Source: Bacteroidales bacterium (GTDB lineage Bacteria; Bacteroidota; Bacteroidia; Bacteroidales; UBA7960). Taken from it: a stretch of DNA of 12,011 nt. Under the pieces are notes generated by a model, which saw only the letters and a list, made by a program, of their open reading frames with translations, searched no databases and was not told the DNA's origin. This document shows positions 7,514 to 12,011 of the stretch, one piece after another (position 1 is the first letter of the stretch; every line of letters begins with the position of its first letter). Made by a program: the position numbers and the translations under genes. Where the stretch lies: positions 1 to 12,011 of the forward strand of contig PWIY01000329.1 in NCBI GenBank assembly GCA_003560215.1, in the 5' to 3' direction.

Positions 7514-7535
7514 GATCTCATTTAAAAATAATTTG

Positions 7536-7543
7536 CAAAGTTA
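7536..7543 (-). promoter_or_regulatory. candidate -7 element of the lysS operon promoter
   Basis: Read on the minus strand the bases are TAACTTTG, an exact TAnnTTTG match, 22 bp before the lysS ATG. That implies a leader of roughly 16 nt. No good TTTG -33 is found 19-21 bp further upstream, which lowers confidence. It overlaps a TTTGCAAA palindrome (7532-7539). Confidence 0.45.
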
Positions 7544-7547
7544 ATGA

Positions 7548-7570
7548 ATTTGATGGTTTTGCTTTGCAGT
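7548..7570 (+). repeat. direct repeat, upstream copy flanking rlmD
   Basis: ATTTGATGGTTTT then GCTT then TGCAGT. A second copy at 9061-9079, just after the rlmD stop, has the same 13-mer and TGCAGT without the GCTT in between. An exact 13-mer alone could occur by chance in 12 kb; the matching TGCAGT and the position at both ends of one gene make it more notable. Confidence 0.5.
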
Positions 7571-7590
7571 GAGAAATACCTGGCAAAGCA
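7560..7590. promoter_or_regulatory. 8-bp inverted repeat between lysS and rlmD, possible operator
   Basis: TGCTTTGC (7560-7567) and GCAAAGCA (7583-7590) are a perfect dyad with a 15-base spacer. It lies between the two divergent -7 candidates, where a regulator could affect both genes. No regulator is known from the sequence. It could equally be a by-product of the TTTG-rich promoter sequence. Confidence 0.25.
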
Positions 7591-7591
7591 T

Positions 7592-7599
7592 TACTTTTG
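7592..7599 (+). promoter_or_regulatory. candidate -7 element for rlmD
   Basis: TACTTTTG matches TAnnTTTG exactly and would start transcription near 7606, about 29 nt before the GTG start. A TTTG at 7563-7566 could be the -33 element, but the 25-bp spacer is longer than usual. Confidence 0.45.
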
Positions 7600-7634
7600 C
7601 AAAAAAGTAGTCGAAACGGAAAAGAACATAGCCT

Positions 7635-9056
7635 GTGGCCCGGAAAAAAAAGAAAGACCTGCCATTGCTGGAAAAAGTGACCATTACCGGGTTTGCCGCT
7701 GAAGGCAAAGCCCTGGCAAGGGTCAACGATAAAGTGCTGTTTGTGCCTTTTGCTGCCCCCGGTGATGTGGTGGATGTAAAAGTAAAGCGTTCAAGGCGCA
7801 ATTATATGGAGGGAACCATAGCGTTTGTCCATTCCCGGTCACCGGACCGGAGTGAACCTTTCTGTAACCATTTCGGAGTTTGCGGGGGTTGTAAATGGCA
7901 GCATCTGCCATATGAAAAGCAGCTTGCGTATAAGCAGTCACAGGTTTCAGACAGCCTGGAACGGATCGGGAAGGTGGATCTTTCCCATGTGGAGGTGTTG
8001 CCCGTGGCTGCCTCAGAGCTGACGACCTTTTACCGGAACAAAATGGAGTATACCTTCAGTGACCGCCGTTGGCTGTCGCGGGAAGACATTGATTCCGGCC
8101 GGGAGATCCCTGATATGGAAGCACTGGGGTTTCATATCCCCGGTTTTTTTGACAAGGTTCTTGACATTGAGAAATGCTGGCTGCAACCCGATCCTTCCAA
8201 TGAAATACGCCTGGCCGTGAAACAGTTTGCCGTGGAAAACGAACTGTCATTTTTCGATATCAGAAACAACCGTGGGTTTTTAAGGAACCTGATTATCCGC
8301 AATACACATGATGGGGAAGTGATGGTGGTCATGATTTTCGGCCGCGACGACCCCGGACAGATTGAGAAGGTGATGTCTTTTATTCACCGCCGTTTCCCCG
8401 GACTGCGATCACTGGCCTATATGGTGAATGCCAAACAGAACAGCAGCCTTTCAGATCTGCAACCTGTGATTTATGCAGGGGCAGAGGCCCTGGAGGAAAA
8501 GATGGAGGATCTGCGTTTCATGGTGGGTCCCAAATCTTTCTTTCAGACCAATTCAGGGCAGGCCCGGCGTCTTTATGACATCGTGCGGGGTTTCGCCGGA
8601 ATGGCCGGCGGGGAAGTGCTGTATGACCTGTACACCGGAACGGGTACCATTGCCTGTTACCTGGCTTCGGGTGCCGAAAAGGTTGTGGGGATAGAATATG
8701 TGGACGAGGCCGTGGAACATGCCCGCAACAATGCCCGTTTAAACAGGATTGAAAACACCACATTCCTTGCGGGTGATATGGCTGAGGTGTTTAATGAAGA
8801 GTTGATGGAGCAGCAAGGGTATCCTGATGTGATTGTGACTGATCCGCCCAGAGCCGGTATGCACCCGAAGGTGGTCGGAAAAATCATCAGCAGCGGGGCA
8901 GACCGCGTTGTATACGTCAGCTGCAATCCTGCCACCCAGGCCCGCGACACGGAGTTGTTAAGCAGCCATTACCATGTCATAAAAAGCCAGGCTGTGGACA
9001 TGTTCCCTCATACCCATCATGTGGAAAACGTCCTTCTGTTCAAAAGGAAACAATAA
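7635..9056 (+). CDS. rlmD: 23S rRNA (uracil-C5)-methyltransferase RlmD
   Basis: The 473-residue product is an RNA m5U methyltransferase of the TrmA/RlmC/RlmD family that uses S-adenosylmethionine. A TRAM RNA-binding domain (about 10-65) is followed by four cluster-binding cysteines, C77, C83, C86 and C181, expected to hold a 4Fe-4S cluster. The SAM-binding loop is DLYTGTGTIA (331-340), then FFQTN (302-306), DPPRAGM (403-409), and the catalytic VSCNPATQARD with Cys430. By family it should modify U1939, although some bacteria use one enzyme for two sites, so specificity is inferred. The start is GTG: an in-frame TAG at 7629-7631 excludes anything upstream, and the MARKKKK beginning fits relatives. 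It diverges from lysS and converges on acyP. Confidence 0.95.
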   Translation: MARKKKKDLPLLEKVTITGFAAEGKALARVNDKVLFVPFAAPGDVVDVKVKRSRRNYMEGTIAFVHSRSPDRSEPFCNHFGVCGGCKWQHLPYEKQLAYKQSQVSDSLERIGKVDLSHVEVLPVAASELTTFYRNKMEYTFSDRRWLSREDIDSGREIPDMEALGFHIPGFFDKVLDIEKCWLQPDPSNEIRLAVKQFAVENELSFFDIRNNRGFLRNLIIRNTHDGEVMVVMIFGRDDPGQIEKVMSFIHRRFPGLRSLAYMVNAKQNSSLSDLQPVIYAGAEALEEKMEDLRFMVGPKSFFQTNSGQARRLYDIVRGFAGMAGGEVLYDLYTGTGTIACYLASGAEKVVGIEYVDEAVEHARNNARLNRIENTTFLAGDMAEVFNEELMEQQGYPDVIVTDPPRAGMHPKVVGKIISSGADRVVYVSCNPATQARDTELLSSHYHVIKSQAVDMFPHTHHVENVLLFKRKQ

Positions 9057-9060
9057 AAAG

Positions 9061-9079
9061 ATTTGATGGTTTTTGCAGT
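9061..9079 (+). repeat. direct repeat, downstream copy flanking rlmD
   Basis: ATTTGATGGTTTT followed directly by TGCAGT, beginning 4 bp after the rlmD stop. It pairs with 7548-7570, which carries four extra bases (GCTT) between the two blocks. Confidence 0.5.
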
Positions 9080-9085
9080 TCGGGT

Positions 9086-9115
9086 GAAAAGCGCAATCAT
9101 TGTTACCCGCTTTTC
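9086..9115. terminator. inverted repeat between convergent rlmD and acyP
   Basis: GAAAAGCG (9086-9093) pairs with CGCTTTTC (9108-9115) around a 14-base loop. A competing pairing is CGGGT (9081-9085) with ACCCG (9105-9109). It lies between two convergent stop codons, as a shared terminator would, but the stem is short and no strong T tract follows. Confidence 0.35.
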
Positions 9116-9136
9116 TGCTTAACTCCTGTTTCCTGC

Positions 9137-9409
9137 TTAACGGATCCGGAACCCCCTGTGCCCGAAGGCTTCTGCCTGTTCTGTGCTGACCTTGCTCACG
9201 ATGGCCATGGGAGGGCCCTGCCGGCACCATTCAATGAAGACATCCAGTGCCTCAGCATGTCCCTCTGCTTCAATATACACACGTCCGTCGGGCATATTTT
9301 TGGCGAAACCGCTGATGCCCAGCGATTGGGCTTTTTGCTGCGCAGAATTCCGGTAATTGACTCCCTGTACACGGCCGTATACATTGATTGTCATGCTTTT
9401 TTCAGACAT
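9137..9409 (-). CDS. acyP: acylphosphatase
   Basis: This small enzyme hydrolyses carboxyl-phosphate bonds such as acetyl phosphate and carbamoyl phosphate. With the ATG at 9409 it has 90 residues, the family's usual size. Both signatures are present: VYGRVQGVNYR (10-20), whose final Arg20 is catalytic, and GFAKNMPDGRVYIEAEG (34-50), with catalytic Asn38. The C-terminal GFRIR is also typical. VQGVNYR replaces the common VQGVGFR. A GTG three codons upstream (9418) and an ATG at 9394 are alternative starts; 9409 best matches the usual distance to the first motif. It is a single gene, convergent with rlmD and divergent from the S9 peptidase. I saw no clear promoter for it. Confidence 0.95.
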   Translation of the reverse strand: MSEKSMTINVYGRVQGVNYRNSAQQKAQSLGISGFAKNMPDGRVYIEAEGHAEALDVFIEWCRQGPPMAIVSKVSTEQAEAFGHRGFRIR

Positions 9410-9495
9410 ATTGGTCACTGTTATTTGTTAATCAGGCGATTGAATATTGGTCAAACCCTTTAAAAATAAGGATTTTTTGCCGATCGGTCAAGCTC

Positions 9496-9528
9496 TTTGC
9501 TCCGGCTGCACGTTTTTTTGTAAATTTG
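9496..9528 (+). promoter_or_regulatory. Bacteroidota-type promoter for the S9 peptidase gene
   Basis: TTTG at 9496-9499 and TAAATTTG at 9521-9528 match both the -33 (TTTG) and -7 (TAnnTTTG) elements with a 21-bp spacer, the best promoter in the window. Transcription would start near 9535. This places an upstream in-frame ATG (9530) at or before the transcript start and so supports translation from 9647, with a leader of about 112 nt. Confidence 0.6.
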
Positions 9529-9646
9529 GATGCAATCAACGATGTCATTTGTGGCTCCGGGCAGCGGTAGTCTGTTTGCCGAAGGGAGAATTTTTACTTC
9601 TTCATTCGTGCTTTTTCGGTCACACTGGCAGGAAAAACATCATCCC

Positions 9647-11758
9647 ATGAAAATGAAATTGACCTATATGTTATTGCTGACAATGGTTCTGGGCTGCGGA
9701 CAGCCTGAGAAGCGAACCGATCCGGAGCCTCCTGTGGCAGAAAAGCGTGATACAGCACTTGTGAACCATGACCATACCAGAATAGATCCCTATTACTGGA
9801 TGAATGACAGGGAAGACCCTGATGTGATCAGTTACCTGGAAGCAGAAAATGAATACCTGGAGGCGAAGCTTGATCACACACGGCCCCTCCAGGAGGAGTT
9901 GTTCATAGAAATGCGGGGCCGGATCAAGGAGGATGAAAAGTCCGCCCCGTTTTATGACAACGGCTACTTTTATTATACCCGTTACGAAGAAGGGGGAGAA
10001 TATCCCATATACTGCCGTCGCAAAGGATCCATGGATGCCCCTGAAGAGATCATGCTGGATGTGAATGAACTGGCAGAACCGCATTCGTTTTACCGTGTCG
10101 GAACATATGACATCAGCCTCGATAACCGCTGGATGGCCTTCACCGTTGATACCGTCGGCCGCCGGCAATACACCATCATGGTAAAGGATCTTGGCACAGG
10201 TGAGATATCCGGGACCGGCATCAGCCAGGCCGGAGGTGATGTGGTCTGGGCTGCAGATAACCAAACCTTTTTCTTTACCTCGATCGATCCCCATACACTT
10301 CGTTATGAAAAGATCAACCGTTTCAACATGCATCATGATGAGGTGCCGGAAGTCGTTTATACTGAGGGTGATGAAACCTTTTACTATATCGGTGTTTCAC
10401 GGAGCAAGGACGACCGGTATATGATGATCAATGCCAACAGCACGCTCAGCAATGAGATTCGGATTCTGCCTGCGGATGACCCGGATGGGGCCTTTGAGGT
10501 ATTCCAGCCCCGTGAAAGAGATCTGCGCTACAGTGTGGAATCGTTTAACGGGAAGTTTTATGTGCTGACCAATTATGAGGCAAAGAACTTCCGGCTGATG
10601 GAGACTTCACACGCTGCCACCGGCAAGGATAACTGGCAGGAAGTCATTGCCCACCGTGATGATGTATTGCTTGAAAACATTGAACTCTTTGACAGTTTCC
10701 TGGTGCTCCAGGAACGGGAACGTGGCCTCCGGCAAATGCGGATTATCAATAAAGTGAGTGGAGAGAGTCATTACCTTCCTTTTGAGGAAGAGGCCTACAC
10801 GGCCCATATCGGGGTCAACAGGGAGATGTCCACTCCGGTTCTCCGGTACAATTATACTTCCCTGACCACGCCCAATACAACCTATGATTACAATATGGAA
10901 ACCGGTGATCAGCAGATGGTCAGGCAGCAGGAGGTACTGGGAGGTTTCGATCCGGATGATTATGTAACCCGGCGCTATTATGCCACCGCGCGCGACGGTG
11001 TGGAAGTGCCTGTGACGCTCGTGCACCGGCGCGGCATTGAACCCGGCGGGAACAACCCTTTGCTGTTGTATGCCTATGGTTCATACGGCTCAAGCGCCGA
11101 TCCGCGCTTCAATATCAACTTGCTGAGCCTCCTTGATCGTGGTTTTGTGTATGCCATTGCACATGTCAGGGGCGGCCAGGAACTCGGCAGGCAATGGTAT
11201 GACGATGGCAAGTTGCTGAATAAAAAGAATACCTTCAATGATTTTATTGATTGTGCGGAATTCCTGGTTGACCAGGGGTATAGTGTACCTGAACGGCTTT
11301 TTGCCCGCGGAGGAAGTGCCGGCGGGCTTTTGATCGGTGCAGTGGTCAACGACAGGCCGGATCTGTTCAGAGGGGTCATCGCGGCTGTGCCTTTTGTGGA
11401 TGTCGTCACCACCATGCTTGATGAGAGCATCCCACTGACCACAGCCGAATACGATGAATGGGGCAACCCCAATGATCCTGAATACTATGAATATATGCTG
11501 TCCTATTCGCCTTACGACAATGTGCGTGCACAGGATTATCCGCATATGCTGGTCACCTCAGGGTTGCACGATTCTCAGGTACAATACTGGGAGCCTACCA
11601 AGTGGGTGGCCAGGTTGCGCGATTATCATACAGGAGATCAGGACATCTTACTTTACACCAATATGGAGGCTGGCCATGGCGGAGCCTCAGGCCGCTTCCG
11701 CCGGTTACGTGAACTGGCCATGGAGTATGCCTTTTTACTGGATCTTGCGGAAAACTGA
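9647..11758 (+). CDS. oligopeptidase B-like S9 family serine peptidase, predicted lipoprotein
   Basis: The 703-residue protein is a prolyl-oligopeptidase-family peptidase closest to oligopeptidase B (PtrB), which cleaves short peptides after Lys or Arg. An N-terminal beta-propeller (about 60-420; YYWMNDREDPDVISYLEAEN near its start) precedes the alpha/beta-hydrolase domain. The triad is Ser557 (GGSAGG), Asp642 (GLHDSQVQYWEP), and His677 (AGHGG). Of the two acidic specificity residues of E. coli PtrB (Glu576, Glu578), the first is kept (Glu601) and the second is Asp603. The start at 9647 gives MKMKLTYMLLLTMVLGC, a lipoprotein signal with lipidated Cys17; an in-frame ATG at 9530 would add 39 unlikely residues and bury this signal. 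E. coli PtrB is cytoplasmic, so membrane anchoring is a difference. A lipoprotein gene follows 35 bp later. Confidence 0.93.
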   Translation: MKMKLTYMLLLTMVLGCGQPEKRTDPEPPVAEKRDTALVNHDHTRIDPYYWMNDREDPDVISYLEAENEYLEAKLDHTRPLQEELFIEMRGRIKEDEKSAPFYDNGYFYYTRYEEGGEYPIYCRRKGSMDAPEEIMLDVNELAEPHSFYRVGTYDISLDNRWMAFTVDTVGRRQYTIMVKDLGTGEISGTGISQAGGDVVWAADNQTFFFTSIDPHTLRYEKINRFNMHHDEVPEVVYTEGDETFYYIGVSRSKDDRYMMINANSTLSNEIRILPADDPDGAFEVFQPRERDLRYSVESFNGKFYVLTNYEAKNFRLMETSHAATGKDNWQEVIAHRDDVLLENIELFDSFLVLQERERGLRQMRIINKVSGESHYLPFEEEAYTAHIGVNREMSTPVLRYNYTSLTTPNTTYDYNMETGDQQMVRQQEVLGGFDPDDYVTRRYYATARDGVEVPVTLVHRRGIEPGGNNPLLLYAYGSYGSSADPRFNINLLSLLDRGFVYAIAHVRGGQELGRQWYDDGKLLNKKNTFNDFIDCAEFLVDQGYSVPERLFARGGSAGGLLIGAVVNDRPDLFRGVIAAVPFVDVVTTMLDESIPLTTAEYDEWGNPNDPEYYEYMLSYSPYDNVRAQDYPHMLVTSGLHDSQVQYWEPTKWVARLRDYHTGDQDILLYTNMEAGHGGASGRFRRLRELAMEYAFLLDLAEN

Positions 11759-11793
11759 TTTGATGTGATTATAAACCCTAAAACCAACATCCC

Positions 11794-12011
11794 ATGAAAC
11801 GTTATGTGTTATTTTTATTTGCCGGACTGATGGCCGCAATCATGATCGGAGCCTGTCAGACAGAGGCCGATCAGAAAATTGAAACCCGCTGGGCGGGAGA
11901 GACCCTGGAAGAAATAATAGGAAGTATTGAGAGCCAGATCGGAGGCTTCAGTGCAACAATGGTAGAAGTTAATTACCGCTACAATGAACTTTACTGGGCA
12001 GGCATGGATGA
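11794..12011 (+). CDS. 5' part of an uncharacterised lipoprotein gene
   Basis: Seventy-two codons are visible before the window ends. The peptide begins MKRYVLFLFAGLMAAIMIGACQ, a lipoprotein signal with lipobox IGAC and Cys21 as the lipidation site. The mature part is hydrophilic and probably helical (ETLEEIIGSIESQIGG, then VEVNYRYNELYWAGMD). I do not recognise a family. It begins 35 bp after the S9 peptidase and shares the 12-base start context CATCCCATGAAA with it (9641-9652 and 11788-11799). Co-transcription with the peptidase is likely because no promoter match lies in the gap. The 3' end is outside the window. Confidence 0.8.
   Translation, partial: MKRYVLFLFAGLMAAIMIGACQTEADQKIETRWAGETLEEIIGSIESQIGGFSATMVEVNYRYNELYWAGMD

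Noticed and set aside
9411..9490. Three GGTCA-containing words spaced about 36-37 bp (9411, 9447, 9484), considered as regulator sites
   Set aside because: The matches are short, the third differs (TCGGTCA), and they are not placed sensibly relative to the promoter; chance is a sufficient explanation.
9530..9646. 39-residue N-terminal extension of the S9 peptidase
   Set aside because: It would bury the lipoprotein signal, and its ATG lies at or before the predicted transcript start.
9671..10336. Long minus-strand frame opposite the S9 peptidase
   Set aside because: It is fully antisense to a well-supported coding region and has no recognisable domain.

Overview
This window looks like an ordinary chromosomal segment of a Bacteroidota bacterium, probably class Bacteroidia. 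The main evidence is the set of families present: a DUF3109 Cys-rich protein, a GH3-family protein, a 575-residue LysS with the C-terminal extension typical of that phylum, and an RlmD beginning MARKKKK. Several upstream regions carry the phylum's TAnnTTTG -7 promoter element, and start codons generally lack strong Shine-Dalgarno sequences. I saw no phage, insertion sequence, CRISPR array, tRNA or rRNA gene.

Layout: (1) 2-157, the 3' end of an unidentified plus-strand gene that converges on a minus-strand, Tat-exported DUF362 protein (175-1101). (2) After a 134-bp divergent spacer, a small six-helix membrane protein (1236-1769) is followed by a DUF3109 protein (1802-2371). (3) 2372-2580 is a repeat island: two identical 60-bp units, each holding two different hairpins in the same flanking sequence, then heptanucleotide repeats. 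It fills the convergent gap exactly from one stop codon to the other. (4) 7513-2579 is a minus-strand cluster, lysS - GH3 - gltX, that reads like an operon: two aminoacyl-tRNA synthetases around a third, uncharacterised adenylate-forming enzyme. (5) rlmD (7635-9056) diverges from lysS and converges on acylphosphatase acyP (9137-9409, minus strand). (6) From 9496 on, a good promoter drives a lipoprotein oligopeptidase B-like S9 peptidase (9647-11758), followed by the start of another lipoprotein gene (11794 to the window end).

The genes are mostly housekeeping: translation (lysS, gltX), 23S rRNA methylation (rlmD), acyl-phosphate hydrolysis (acyP) and envelope proteolysis. The observations most worth following up are the composite two-hairpin repeat island, the placement of a GH3 enzyme between two tRNA synthetases, the relocation of oligopeptidase B to the envelope, and an imperfect direct repeat on both sides of rlmD. 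I did not find a convincing new multi-gene system.
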